Origin: Paragyromitra xinjiangensis
Taxonomy: Eukaryota; Ascomycota; Pezizomycetes; Pezizales; Discinaceae
Assembly (NCBI GenBank): GCA_038503065.1
Contig: JBCAMK010000005.1
Span: 1,860,001-1,924,000, forward strand
Length of the DNA: 64,000 nucleotides
Direction: 5' to 3'
Numbering within the stretch: the stretch's first letter is position 1; every line of letters begins with the position of its first letter. A program made the position numbers and the translations under genes. The notes beneath the pieces are model-generated. The model was not told the DNA's origin and made no database searches. It was given only the letters and a program-made list of their open reading frames with translations. This document shows, one piece after another, positions 38,496 through 51,300 of the stretch.

Positions 38496-40541
38496 CTATT
38501 CCCCACAACAGTTAGAAAACCAGAAACCAGAAAGCCAAACATGCCATGCCATGCCACCACCCATCAACGCCATCAACCCCAAGGAACAATAGTATATAGT
38601 GAAAAGGGTGAAAAGAGGGGAAAAATGAGGTAAAGAAAAAAGAAAAACGAGTGGATAAAATAAAGTGAAAGGCTGCCCGTATCTCCTTTTCCTCTTCCAG
38701 ATTCCCGAGTAACCATCGGGTATGGACGCATCTTCATTTGCACCCAACCCAACCCATGGCATATAACCGTCCGATCACCACATTTTATTAACCTTCGTCA
38801 CCACCAACGCGATCACGATGATAGCAATGATGATGAGAACTAAATTGTAGCACGTGACACAGAGGTTTCCATGGTTAGGCTCTCCTCATTCCTCTAAGCG
38901 TAGAAGAAAAAATGGGGCAGGTAGCGAGGAAAGGGAAAGCAAAGAAATCCAGCCAAATATCCAACAAAATTTTAATGAGAGCATCTTCATTTCTTCTGCG
39001 TTTGCGTGACCGCCACGGCGACCACGACGATGACGATGATAATGAGAACTGCCCTCCCAAAATCCCAGTGTGGAATGAGGCCGTTATTTTCCGCGCTTGG
39101 GAAGCGCGGTAGGGGAAAGGGATCCCGGACGTGATCGCCAAGAAGAAATAAAGACTAAATTACAATCGCAAGGGGCTGGGGAATGGGGAATGGTGGAAAT
39201 ATTCCATGAGAGAATGCGAAAAGCGAACGCAAAGGCAAATAGGAATAGCTAGGGGCGAACTTACGGGCAACCAACAAGCACCACCACTTCTTGCGTCTCC
39301 TCGAGCGCGCCTTTTCTACTGCCTGGCCAATCTGCTCTTGCGCCTGGTCGACGTTGGTCTGGATTTCCTCACCACGTTGGTCGATAACCTCAACCATGGC
39401 TTCTTGTTCCTCTACGAGCTGCTCCATCTGGTTGAAGAGATCAGCAAGTTCGATGATTGTCTTTTCGATGCGCTGGATTTCGTTGTGTCGAGCCTGGACC
39501 TCGCGAAGAGCTGATCGGGCCTCACCACGACGGTTACCAGTAAGGAGCTGTGATGTGTCAGTCCAAATACATTGGGATTTCCAAAGCTTGGAGATAAGAA
39601 CGTACAGCTTGCGAGAAGATCTGTGCTCCCTGAGAGTCGTTGCAAGCTTCCTCGACTTCCTGCTCTGTTGCATCTGGTTTGACAATCCTGTACTGTCTCG
39701 CCATCTGCTCCTTTGCCCTTTTCGAATACGCCGCCTCCACAGACTGGTATTTTCTCAAAGTATCCTTGAAGTTTCTGTCCAAGTTGCCAACCTGAGGGCC
39801 CTTTGTAGGATCTGAAACCGCTTTGCTCTTCAACCTTTTGATCCTGTTTGCCAAGTTCTTGTTCAGCGCCGAAGTCTCGGCCACCAAAGAGTCCAACTGG
39901 TGCTGAGTTTGCGAAGAAGTGGATTCATCGATATCAGTGAGTGAGCGCTGATGGAGGGATTCAATGCGTGAGATGTTGGCCTTGACGGTATCGATGCCTT
40001 CTTTGAGTTCGTTGACCTCGGCGAAGAATTCCTGTTGAGAATCACCACCGTAGCCGGGGGCTCCACCATCCATATTGCCCATTTCATAATTGTTCCCTGC
40101 GCCTAACGGGGAATACGGTTCAACTTTTAGTTTGTTTGCAAAATCAACCTCCAATCGCTTCTCAACATTTTTCTCTGCTGGTGCGCAACAAAGGGAGAGC
40201 GGGATTTCCTACCTGGACCTTCAGCACCGTAGTTATCATTGGGATTGTAGTTGTCCTGTTGTGCATACGGGTTGCTTTGGCTGTAGCCGCTGTCAGCATC
40301 GCAACAAAAGGTACTCAATCAGATGCCCTCGGTCGCGTCTCCGAATCGCATGCCCCAGAGGGAAACGAGCTGAAAGTCGAGCCCCAGGACATCTCAAGCA
40401 AAAAAAAACAGGAGTAAAACGCACCCGTAGCCACCACCTTGTTGCCTCTGAAACCCCAGTAAATTATTAGTTACTTGTTGAAACACGCATGTAGCCTCCG
40501 TTGCCGAGGGAGATGGGAGATGGTGGTAAACATACACTCAT
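38434..40541 (-). CDS. Qa-SNARE, Sso/syntaxin-1-like plasma-membrane syntaxin with three candidate last exons
   Basis: Plasma-membrane t-SNARE for exocytosis. Shared minus-strand exons: 40536-40541 (Met-Ser), 40425-40447, 40213-40289, 39606-40102 and 39265-39547. The N-terminus is Gly/Asn/Tyr/Gln-rich (SNPYAQQDNYNPNDNY), then Habc helices, then the SNARE motif (NEIQRIEKTIIELADLFNQM) and RRRKKWWCLLV. The donor at 39264 (GTAAGT) can join three acceptors: 39048 (exon A, 38987-39048), 38839 (exon B, 38775-38839) and 38495 (exon C, 38434-38495). Each gives a complete anchor and stop in frame: 315, 316 and 315 aa. Without splicing the ORF runs into unrelated sequence. I chose the first ATG because MS-RQQGGGYG matches the family's Gly-rich start. 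Confidence 0.85.
38775..38839 (-). other. alternative last exon B of the SSO-like gene
   Basis: Encodes LLIIIAIIVIALVV then the tail TKVNKMW and a stop. Acceptor reads aatttag, with a CCTAACC branch-like site about 40 nt upstream. Intron from the shared donor is 425 nt. Confidence 0.7.
38987..39048 (-). other. alternative last exon A of the SSO-like gene
   Basis: Encodes LLIIIVIVVVAVAV then the tail TQTQKK and a stop. Acceptor reads gggcag. Intron from the shared donor is 216 nt, the shortest choice. A TAAC-like branch site lies about 40 nt upstream. Confidence 0.75.
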
Positions 40542-42679
40542 TTCGAAGGCGCCTCAAACACGTTAACGAACAAATTTGTAGAAAAGATCCGGAACTATTT
40601 TTCGCGTTTCCCGCCAGGAGAAGGCTGATGAAGAATTACACAGGGAAGGCGAGTTGTTGGGGGGGTTGTTTAAGAAGGAATCACGTTGCGACAAAAACAA
40701 GCGAGAAGGAGTGTTGGAAAAGCAATAAAAAGGTAAAAAGAAAAATAGAATTGGAAGAGGTGAAAAGACGGAGATGGATTTACTGGGAAGATGGAGCAGG
40801 AGAGGGAGCAGGAGAAGGGGAGCGAGGGAGAGAAGTAGGAGGTGCACAGGTGCACGGCAGGCGTGTATGAGGTGAAGACGATGGCTGGGAAGGCCAATAA
40901 TACTAGTAGAGTAGGCGGACTGTGCTGCTACTGCTGGTGCTTGTTGCGTTCTGGATGGCTCAAGGGGTTCTTGGAGTGATTCAAAACAGAGGAGACAGTG
41001 AAGGGGGAAGTTACAGACGCTTCACCTTTTACATGGATCAATTCCGCTGCTGAGGGAGGAGGCTGCGGCTGTCACTCTTCTTTCTCTGCTGTTGCCTGCT
41101 TGCTGCGTTCCAGTCGCTGCAAGGGAGGTGTTTCACCCTGACATAAGCTCTCTGGCTCTGCTTAACCCGCCCGGGGAAGAGTTGTCGTCAAATTTAAGGC
41201 TGTGCCCTAATGTGGCAAAATCCTGCGTCTTGGCTCCCCTTCTTTTAGAAATTAGAGTGCTTCTGCCGGCCAACGGCCGTTTTTCATCCCGATCAGGCGA
41301 CTTTCAAGCGTGAGTCGCACAAAAGCATGACCCCGAATCGCCGCAAGGGCACCTGTTGGCTTTTGCAATCCATCGCTAAAAGCAAAGCCCCAATCGAAAG
41401 AGTAGACTCACGATACAATACAAGCGGTTATCCATGTTTTGGAATTGGGATAGATACTACATACTCGCTCACGAATAAACAAGGCGAGGCGAAGTAAATT
41501 ATACCATGGTACCTAGACCATAGTCGTCGTCATCAGATGCTTCGGAACCCCTCCGACCCCGCAACGAGCCGCACTCGTCTAATCAGTGATAGTAAGACTC
41601 AACGAATACGACTCTGGACGTCGAAGCCAGCACGAGTTCTGGATTTCCGGACCCGAAATGTCCGGGAAGCCTTCAAGATGCCTTGAGGATATAGTAACTT
41701 TTTATAGACTATCGATATCCCGATTTCCGGGACCTTAAGTGGAGCCCAACCTTATTATACGTATTGGAGCTGGAGTGATGAAATCGGATCTACCCCATAG
41801 GTTGGATTGCCCTGAACCAAACGCCTGGGTCTAGGTGGAGTAGTAGATATGCATGCTCATACATACGTAGTCATCAAGTACGTACCAGGAGGCTATCGCA
41901 AGTTGTCGCGTCTAAACTTCTAAAATAAGAACATCTCAACATTGCTCCTCGGGCCTCGTATCAATTTAATCATTAAGGCTTGCGGGAAGCCTTCCGTTCC
42001 CATTGAATTAGTCTCTACGAGTTTATTGTACTCTATTCGTCGCCATTGTACGGGTCTCGGATCGCCAAAGCGGGGGCAAATTCACACCACGAATTGTCGT
42101 TCGCCAGCCCCAACCCTCAGGTTGGCCTGCCACGAAGTTGAACATTTTTCGGTCTTTAGTCATAGACTGTCACTCGGTATTCACACAAGGACCCAGCGCG
42201 GTAACCAGTAATCCTGCCGGTAGTAGCGTGGTAATGACACGTACACAGGAAACTATTTACAGCTAGTTGACGAGGGATTAGCACTTCCCACCATAATTTA
42301 TACTTCGGCCGCCTGGTGGTAGCATGGTCGAGTGATGGCATGTGATCCTAATTATCTACGCTCAAGTAAGAAGTAGGGAATAACTTAGGCTCGTTCCCAT
42401 CCCCTACTGCCTATGGCTGCTGCGCACCGTAGGGCAGCAAGCTGCGCAGTATGGGCTGGGCACAAGACTAGGAATAACTACTTCAATACTTCATCGAGGG
42501 CCCAACAAAATGCTGGAATTTTCCTAGCAGTTTTCTACGCACAATCACCACAGACCGCAGATAAAAGATGAGCTATAGCTGGTGAAATTTTTTTCCTTCC
42601 CATTCTCTTTAGATTACAACTCAGAACTTTACAGAAAACGCAAGGGGGATCTATCGCCTCATCAAACGTTCATCAATGT
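40542..42679. other. intergenic, SSO-like promoter and ADE16/17 3' side
   Basis: About 2.1 kb. The left 600 bp is purine-rich on the plus strand (aggagagggagcagg-type tracts near 40797-40840), a CT-rich promoter or leader when read from the minus-strand gene. No other feature recognised; short ORFs look spurious. Confidence 0.5.
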
Positions 42680-44799
42680 TCAGTGGTGGAACAACCGCGT
42701 CTCCTGCTCCACAAAAACAATTCCACACTTCTCTGCTGCATCGTGAACAGCTTTATCGTTAACGGAGCCTCCAGGGGCTGCGAGATACTTTGCGCCAGAC
42801 TTGTGTGCGCGGAAAACATTGTCGACGAATGGGAACTGTGGAGTTATGAGTTAGTCTCAATTTGTCTCTATCAACTGTGGGGTGAGCTTACGAAAGCGTC
42901 ACTTGATACAGCGACCTCAGTCAATTTCGCTTTCCATTCTTCCTTTTCTGCCTGGGTGAATTCCTCTGGTACCTCCTCGAAGACAGCCTCGTAAAGCTCC
43001 CTCTCTAAGCTACCCTCCTCCTTCTTGGGCACTAGCCCAGTAACAAACAAGTCAATAGCGTTGGACTTATCAGGTCTTTTCGCGCTCTTCTTCCACTTGA
43101 ACTCGAAGATCTTGGGGTGTTGTCTGAACCACCAGTTATCGGCCTTGTCACCCGCGAGCCTAGTGCAGTGGATACGGGACTGTTGGCCAGCACCAAGGCC
43201 AATGATCTGACCGTTCTTGGCATAGCACACGGAGTTCGACTGCGTGTACTTCAGTGAGATAGTTGCGACTGTCAAGTCAATGACTGCTTGCTCTGGAAGG
43301 GTAAAATCGGAAGAGGGGGTGATAGTGTGGCTGAATGTCTTGTTTGTAATCTTAACGTCATTACGGCGTTGGTTCAAAGAGATCCCGTAGACCTGTCTGG
43401 TCTCTTCTGCGGCGGGCTCGTACAGAGGATCGATCTGGAGGATGGCGTATTTACCACCCTTCTTCTTCTTGAGGATTTCGAGAGCAGCAGGTTCGTAGCC
43501 GGGTGCGATGACTCCGTCGGAAACCTCACGATTGATGATCTTGGCTGTGACAACGTCGACAGTGTCGGACAGTGCGATCCAGTCGCCGAAGGAGCTCATG
43601 CGGTCGGCACCACGGGCACGGGCGTAAGCGCAGGCGAGCGGGGACTCGTCAATGTTGGCAATGTCGTCAACGAAGCAGACTTTCTTCTCTTCGGGAGTGA
43701 GTTTAACACCGACAGCAGCACCAGCTGGGGAAACGTGCTTGAAGGAAGCAGCTGCAGGGAGGTCGAGGGATTCCTTCAGTTCCTTAACGAGTGGCCAAGA
43801 GTTGAGTGCGTCGAGGAGGTTAATGTAGCCTGGGGAGCCATTGAGAACCTTGAATGGGAGATGGCCTGATGTGACGAATGCCTGAGCAGGCTTCTGGTGG
43901 GGGTTGGCGCCGTAACGGAGAGAGAGCTGCTGGACACCATCGCCGGCGTATCGTTTCCTGAAGAACTCAGAAATGGCAGCATCGTAGTCGGCAGTGTGCT
44001 CGAACGCCTTGAGCGCATACAGCTTTCGGCTCGCCTCGCTCACCTCACCCTTTCGAAGTTCCTCGAGGAACGATGGGTAGTCGCTAGGATCAGAGAGGAT
44101 TGTGACGCGGGAGTGGTTCTTGGCCGCAGCACGGAGGAGGGTGACACCACCGATATCAATTTCCTCAACAGCTTCAGCAATAGTGACGTTGACCTTGGCA
44201 ATTGTGTCTTTGAACGGGTATAGGTTGCAGACAACGTAGTCAACTTTGTCAATGTTCTGCTCAGCGAGGTCCTTTTCATCAGACTCGAGGTTGCGAGCGA
44301 GGATGCCAGCGTGGACAGCGGGGTGGAGAGTCTTGACACGACCAGCAAGCATTTCCGGGGCGTGGGTGATGCTAGAGACATCTCTATATCGCGAAACGAA
44401 CCAAGGTCAATTCCAGTTCTGATCTAAATCTCGATAGTATAGGATATAGGATGAATGATTTCTTGTGAGTGGATATACTCACTCAACAGGCATGCCCGCA
44501 TCTCTGATCAAGCTTGCAGTTCCTCCAGATGCTAAAAGTCTAATACCTTGTTGGGTCAAACCTTTCGCAAGATCCAACAGCCCAGTCTTGTTATAGACAG
44601 ACAGGATCGCTATAGATACCACATGTCAGACCCAATCTTTATTTTAGAGTGTGTTTATTTATTGGCAAACAAAAGACGAATGATTTTATGTGATTATTTT
44701 TGTTTGTCTTTTCCAAGCAATTGCGATAATGCGGGGAGAATCAGGCATCAAGAGAAAAGAGGACAAACCTGTCTTTTGTGCAGTGGTAGTAGAAGCCAT
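42680..44799 (-). CDS. ADE17: bifunctional AICAR transformylase / IMP cyclohydrolase
   Basis: Catalyses the last two steps of de novo IMP synthesis. Minus-strand exons 44769-44799, 44483-44609, 42892-44383 and 42680-42835, 601 aa (yeast enzymes are about 592). The N-terminal cyclohydrolase domain shows [34 protein letters not shown] and CNLYPF. The C-terminal transformylase domain shows [13 protein letters not shown], the catalytic Lys-His pair in [11 protein letters not shown], and [17 protein letters not shown]. The last exon supplies FPFVDNV and the ending APGGSVND...FHH. The acceptor at 44384 was chosen because it alone gives VEDVSS. ADE16 and ADE17 are yeast paralogues; only one symbol can be given. 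Confidence 0.96.
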
Positions 44800-46188
44800 G
44801 GCTAATTATTCCTTCGTCTTGATCTGTGAGAAGAAATAAATCCTTGCTGGTATTTAAAGGAAACAAAGACGCAGATGAGATGATGTGATAATCCCGTCAA
44901 GCTTGTCTCTTCTTTTAAGTTTTATGGTGGGGCTGAGCGAGGAGGGGCAATTGACACCACCACCCCACTCTCTTCGCTCTTCCACACCCCACATCCCGCG
45001 CTGAACTCGTCAAACTTTTTTTTCTCTTTGGCGAGTCAGCCTGCCTGACACACTGTATCTTGAAACATCCGTCATCGTTACCCTGACTTACCCGTTTTCA
45101 CGTGCCAAGCACCAGGGCTCAGGGCTCAGGGCTCAGCCAGTTTTTGCCGTCCCACCAGGAGTATTTATTCCCTGCGCCCTTCTCCAAGACTTGTTTCTTC
45201 TCCATGAACAACGCAAAATACCACATCCCCCCTGTTACTATACACACCTAGCGAGGCGACCCTTCGGGTGTCGCCCAGGACCTGCTTCATGTTCAAGAAG
45301 GTTCTTTGTAAAATGAGAACTGGTGTAGTGGGCGGGGATGGAGAACGTCTAACGAGGAGCTGGTCTTGGGTGCGGTGGAGAACTCGGCTGGCTTGAAAAA
45401 GTGCAGTGTGAGATCGATCGCAATGATTGGCTGTACAATACAATTTGGGTTTATCCTGGGGTTTTTTGAGACGGGGACGGAAGCCACTGGGAATATGAGG
45501 AAAAGATGATCAGATCAACAATGGTTGAGCTGGGCTCAGCATGCGGTGGATAGACATCTACCTCTTCTGACACATTTCCCCATCGATTTGTATTTAGATA
45601 TTGCAATTGAATACTTGAAAACCTACGTTGCTCATCGTCGCCTATGGCCGTTGCATACCTTCCGATTCCTCTGAGATAATTTCCTGTCTCCCATAGATAG
45701 GGTGGTTGATAGCCACACCAATTAGGTCAAGGTAAAATCTCGTTTAATTACCAATCTCCGTTCCTTTCAACACCCTGCAATTTACGCCGTCCAGAGGTGA
45801 AATGATATTTAGTTACTATAATAAACTTTCACTGGGATATCTCATCTCAAGGACAATTAAAATTCGAGCTTGTAACGAGGAAATACTCAAGATAAAACTA
45901 TGCCAAGAAATAAAACCAAAGGAGCACAAGTCTTATAATACAGATAACGATGTCGTACTGTCCGGCCTCCTCCTCATCAGGTTTCCAGTTCATCTCCTTT
46001 ACTTGTTCAACGAAATCACACAATAACGGAGGCGCCATGGCTGAGTGAACTTTTATTCGACAATTTTGCTGAGACTCGCCCACCCAATCCAATCAAACAA
46101 AATAAAAGAACAGGATGTGTGTTTCTTCCTAGCAACTGTCCCTCTCCCCGAATAGACCAGACCAGCAAACCCCGAACAGTCCTCCCAA
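44800..46188. other. intergenic, ADE17 promoter and SmB 3' side
   Basis: About 1.4 kb. A 7-bp tandem repeat (CAGGGCT, about four copies) lies at 45114-45140. Short ORFs have no coding look. ADE17 promoter is at the left end. Confidence 0.5.
45114..45140. repeat. CAGGGCT heptamer tandem repeat
   Basis: Roughly four direct copies read as cagggct cagggct cagggct cag. About 320 bp upstream of ADE17. Confidence 0.7.
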
Positions 46189-47068
46189 TTACCTTCCTCC
46201 AAAGCCCGGTGGAGGTGGGAACCCCCTTCCTCCCTGGAAGCCTGGAGGCGGTTGAAACCCTGGTGGCCCACCACCCGGCATCCCCCCTTGGAATCCTGGC
46301 GGCGCACCCGGAAATCCTGGCGGAGGCGGCCCGCCCATCGGCGGCGGTCCTTGTCCCAACCCAACATTCCTCATTGGTCCCTGCAGTCCGGCTGGCGCAC
46401 CCATCTGAGGCGGCAATCCACCAGGTGGGGGCCCTCCCATTCCAATAATCGGCAGACCTCTTCCGGCAGGCCTAGAGATTCCTGGTCCTGCAGCGGCAAC
46501 ACCAGCACCGGAAGAGCCGGCAGGAGCGGCGCCCAGACGTGAAGATGGATCCGCGGGGGGGGGAGACTCGACGGACAGAGAGACGATGTGCATGCCGCGG
46601 AGAATTATGAGACCAAGGGTACGCTTTTCTTCTGTAATGGCTGGGGTACTGCTGGTGGGGGGGGCAGCGGATTTGGTGGGTTTTCGCTTAATACGACGGA
46701 ATTCTTCGGTGTCTGCTAGGACGATGTTCATATGCTAGTAAGAATGTTAGCTGCTGTAGGGGAGAAGCATAGTAAATGGGGGTAGAGATGAAATATACTT
46801 TATCGAACGCGAGAAGAGTGCCCGTGAGTTGACGACCGTCTGCCATGGTAACTCTCATACGGTAGTTAATCTACGCCTCTATCAGTATTCTACGTTCCAT
46901 GAAGACTATCTTAGCCCAAACGGAGCTATCAAGATCGGTGTCACATACGAGGTTCGCCTAAGTTCCGCATCAATCAGTATCTTATTTCCCCACACCACGT
47001 CAACGAAAGCCAACTCTGAACTGGTAGGGTATGAAGGAACTCACCATTTTCCCTTGTTGTTTCGACAT
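46189..47068 (-). CDS. SMB1: small nuclear ribonucleoprotein SmB/B'
   Basis: Core Sm-ring protein of spliceosomal U1, U2, U4 and U5 snRNPs. Minus-strand exons 47045-47068, 46799-46870 and 46189-46734, 213 aa. It starts MSKQQGKM. Sm motif 1 is [32 protein letters not shown]; Sm motif 2 is [19 protein letters not shown]. The C-terminal tail is rich in Gly and Pro with PPPGF/PPPGG repeats, as in fungal and animal SmB. The first intron (46871-47044) is 174 nt. Starting at the inner [11 protein letters not shown] would remove Sm motif 1. The RPL11 gene starts about 400 bp away on the opposite strand. Confidence 0.95.
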
Positions 47069-47463
47069 CTTGAAATGCTGTTTGAGGCCTGTAGCCTATT
47101 CCTCTCCCTGGATAATTTGAATTGATAGAGGTGAGGTGAGGCTCTCCTGGATGTTGAGCTCAGAGATTGTTAGGCCGGGATGGGAGAAGAGGTGTCGTCG
47201 ATGTTGACTCTCGTGTCTTGTCCACCACTAAGCCGCTTCAAGATTGGCCGATGATGACTCAGACATTACATCAGCTACGAGCTATCTCGAGCCCTAGGAA
47301 TGAGTGTGACTGCCCTACAACGGCCCACAGTAAGGATTGTGGGGGTGATTCCGCGGGTGCAACAACAACGGATTTCACGAAGAACGAAAGACGACGACCA
47401 ACGACCAACGCCAAAAGACCCTACCAACCCTTCCCCCCAACGACTAATTTCGCGACAGTAGCA
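47069..47463. other. shared promoter of SmB and RPL11
   Basis: About 395 bp between two divergent ribonucleoprotein genes. No other feature recognised. It could drive both, which is inference. Confidence 0.45.
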
Positions 47464-48321
47464 ATGGTCGGTATTCGCAATTCCACGCTTCGTTTTCCCC
47501 GGTTGATACTGTTGCTGTGGATGTTTGCGGTTGAACAATTCGCGATTTTATAGAACGTTAGGCTGACTATGGAATTTACGAAAATGTAGGCCGACACAAA
47601 GTCCAAGGATTCTAACCCTATGAGGGAACTCCGCATTGAGAAGCTTGGTGAGCACCCATCGAAACTAGAAACCCAAATTTCCTGGAGAGCACCACTAATA
47701 TGATCTCTAGTTCTCAACATCTCCGTCGGTGAATCTGGTGATAGGCTCACTCGTGCCGCCAAGGTGCTCGAGCAGCTTTCCGGTCAAACCCCCGTCTACT
47801 CCAAGGCGCGCTACACCGTCCGTACCTTCGGTATCCGTCGTAACGAAAAGATCGCCGTGCACGTCACTGTCCGTGGCCCTAAGGCTGAGGAGATCATCGA
47901 GCGTGGTCTGAAGGTCAAGGAGTACGAGCTGCGAAAGAAGAACTTCTCCGAGACTGGAAACTTCGGTTTCGGTATCTCCGAACACATCGATTTGGGCATC
48001 AAGTATGACCCGGCAATCGGTATTTACGGAATGGACTTCTACTGCATTATGTGAGTTTTGCTTCAATACCTGAAGGAAAAGACGGAAAGATGGGGAAAGT
48101 GAGATTTATCGGGTTGGGATCTAACTGGTTGAATGGATAAACGGAATTGGTGGTATTTATGCGAGGAGAGAAGCTGATATATCCCTCCCAATAGGTCCCG
48201 CCCCGGTCTTCGTGTCGCCAAGCGCAGGCGATGCCAATCACACATTGGTGCTTCCCACCGCATCCACCAAGCCGACACTATCAAGTGGTTCAAGGCCAAG
48301 TACGATGCCACCGTAAGGTAA
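47464..48321 (+). CDS. RPL11: 60S ribosomal protein L11 (uL5)
   Basis: Large-subunit protein at the central protuberance, contacting 5S rRNA. Exons 47464-47466, 47590-47647, 47711-48050 and 48195-48321, 175 aa. The first exon is the ATG alone, a common layout of ribosomal protein genes. The core reads [57 protein letters not shown] and [20 protein letters not shown]. The last exon adds the basic tail [17 protein letters not shown]. The donor after the ATG (GTCGGT) is not strong, so the exact first exon is less certain than the rest. Confidence 0.93.
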
Positions 48322-51300
48322 GCGGCCTCGAAACGAAAATAAAAAGTTCTTTGGGTAGCTCTGGGTTGGTGGTAGGCTGGGTTTTTTCATTTCCATCATA
48401 TTCTTTTCAGTTCTCATACGGGGGCATCTGTACCTTAAACAAAACGGGAAATATTTGGTACGAAATCCAAGCACAAGCCATCTTCTAGCTCTCATCGGAA
48501 CACAGGAAGAAATTTCTAGTTCCAGATCTATCAGGGTTCCCTCCTGGGACCCTTCAGCGCTCAAGCGAGCGGGTGCATCAGTTTTCGGCTAGAGCTGTTC
48601 ACTGCTCGCCGTGGTTGCACCATGGCTTCAGTTCTCACATGGATGAGGACTACCTTCAAGAGCATAGATAAAGTTGAAACATACTTTAGGGCCCTGAAGG
48701 CTATCCACATATGCCTAGAGTAAAATAGCGAAGCTCTAATCTGTAGTCTGTGAGTTATTGGTGTAGAACCCAAGGTTCATAGAAACGCACTCGATGGTGA
48801 AAAGTTGTTTTTTACATGTGCTACTAGCATGAACATTAACTGTGGAGCACTTGCCGTATGCGATCTACTGCTGCAAATTACCAAATTTGGCAAATGGGTA
48901 GTCCCGTGCCCAGTCCCCTACCACCCCTGGATGGTGTTTCTTTCTTCTTTCTGTTTCATTACCAGTGGGTGGCTCTGCGCTAGATAAAACCGCGGTCATA
49001 ACAACCTCCCATTTACCCCTTCGTCCACTTCACCTCCACCACCACAACTCCCAACCATCACAACCTTATTCGGCCATCTCTTTATCACATCCACAACCTC
49101 ACCCAAGATATACCGGTATCGAAAAAGCACACCCATATTTGCAGCTGCATCATGGTCTAATTTTATAAGAACTAAATTCACAATTCTTTCCAGTAAGTTG
49201 ACTAGTACCTAGGCTGCTGCATTCCAGAGATATAGTGCACGAAGCGATTAATGTGTACCTATATGATGGCCTATAATGCAACCGGGGCCCGAGTGTTATT
49301 GGGTGCTTTCTATGAGTTGGGCCCCCTAGGGGCACTCTATGGGCAGCTTAATGTGGTTTGGGGACTTTTTTACTTTTTTTTGGGCTCAGATATCGTCAGC
49401 TGAGACCTCATAATGTTGCATTTTCTTCTTTTTCCGGAAATTCCCATACAAAATCAATGATTTCAATTGTTAACATCATAATGAAAACATAGTCAAAAAA
49501 CGAACTGTAACCGACCATTTACAAAAAATCCATAGGTGATTATATGGTCGCTTACCAAAGGGTTTTGTCTGGTATATATTAATTTTTATAACTTTTTAAA
49601 GATTCGGTACACGTTAATCGCTTCGTCCACCATACAACACATTTTCTCCGGTTTGAAGCTATTCACCTGTTTGCCCCGAAGATCTAAAGTCTTAGCCTGG
49701 CGGCATTGTGCCCCAGGTCATCAACTCGGGGTCTTCTTTTACGCACAGGCTTTATGGAAGTGCGTTATAGCTCGATCACTACATTATCCTACAACTATTA
49801 GTCTTCTCAATCACCCCACCCGGTTGATTCAAGGCTCATCTCGTAACGAGTTTTCTCATCATCCAATTCAGATCTTTAATCGGAAGGAGATAAATGTCAC
49901 CCTAAAAGCAACGCGTAATATTTCAAATGGCTCACAATACCATCTACGCCTTGTTCCTCGACCGCCAAGAAGGACTTCCGCGTAAACTATTCGGTTGCAG
50001 CGGCGCCTTTCGCCATCTAAGGGTGGTCAGGACATGGGCATAGAGTAGAGTCATAGTGGAATAACATCCGAGATAAGTGGAAGCAGGTTAAATATTCCAC
50101 CGCTGGGGAAATTAGCTAGGGGAATACATGATTTTGAGGTCATGAATGTCCCGCCACATCTAAACGGTAGGCTTAAAATCTGACTTCTAGGTTTCATACC
50201 TCTTCTGATAGCTGCTTGCTTCATTAGCTGACTGATTATTGATCGGTAGATTTTATGAACCATCATAGTCACCAAAACTCATTCGTTAAATTTCCGAACA
50301 TCGAAAACCTCCCAGACATTTGCGTTTTAGAAGTCTCCGAGAAACTAAAAAATGGTCGCTCATTAGTTACGCATACAAATGCCCAAACAACTGTCGTACG
50401 CCATGGGAAGTATACGCTTTGGTGTGACTTGGCCGATGGGCATCAGGAGAAAACAAAACCATCGGCATATTTAAAGTTACAATATTATCTGGTGGGATTC
50501 GTTCAGGCGCCAGCTGGTAAAACATACATCAACGTGCATAAAATTTGAAGTCATAGGAAATCACTAACATAAATGGTGTATAGATATATTGATAAAGCTT
50601 AGATAGCTGTATCCCTTTCTTTTTATGCACGTCAATGTTTGGTTTACCAGCTATCGCCGGAACAAATTTCACCAGATATTATGTTGGTATTCAACTGATC
50701 ATGAGGGTGCGCGATCATTATGCTGTCCAACTTTCAGCTCAGAATCCGTCATAGATACGAACTAACACAATAGTAATAGAAAATCCCGAGGAGACCTATC
50801 GCTCTAGAAAGGTTATATATGCATTTTCTTCATCCTCTCACGTCAATAAGGAATCTGTAGTGCTTGAGGTTATTACTTACCCAATCGAGGGCGTCTGAAA
50901 AGTACCACCCTAGCTTCTACTTTATAGGAAGGGCAGAAAAAAACACTGGATAAAAGGCAATAATATTCAAGAGATTGCTTGTTTCCTTATGAATCTCTAG
51001 TGACGAATTTCGCCATTTCAATTTTCCAAGCCGCCTCATCTAACTTGGCTCCTCTTTTAGATGAAGAGGTCCGCTGAACTAGTTATCGTCACTCGGGATA
51101 TTCAAGGCGCGATGGATATGGAATGGAAATTGTACGATATATACAAGCTCACATCGATGATTAAAGCTGCTACGTCTACCGAGCTCCGTAACGACAACTC
51201 TTATCCGTGTACTAATGACACTGTAGCTCCCAAGAACGTTACCCGTGGCAATGGCAACTCAATGTATTTACTACCGATATGAGATGGCCAACTATCTTTA

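Noticed and set aside
50255..50548. 97-codon plus ORF
   Set aside because: It overlaps an arm of an inverted repeat and has no recognised motif; perhaps a relic.
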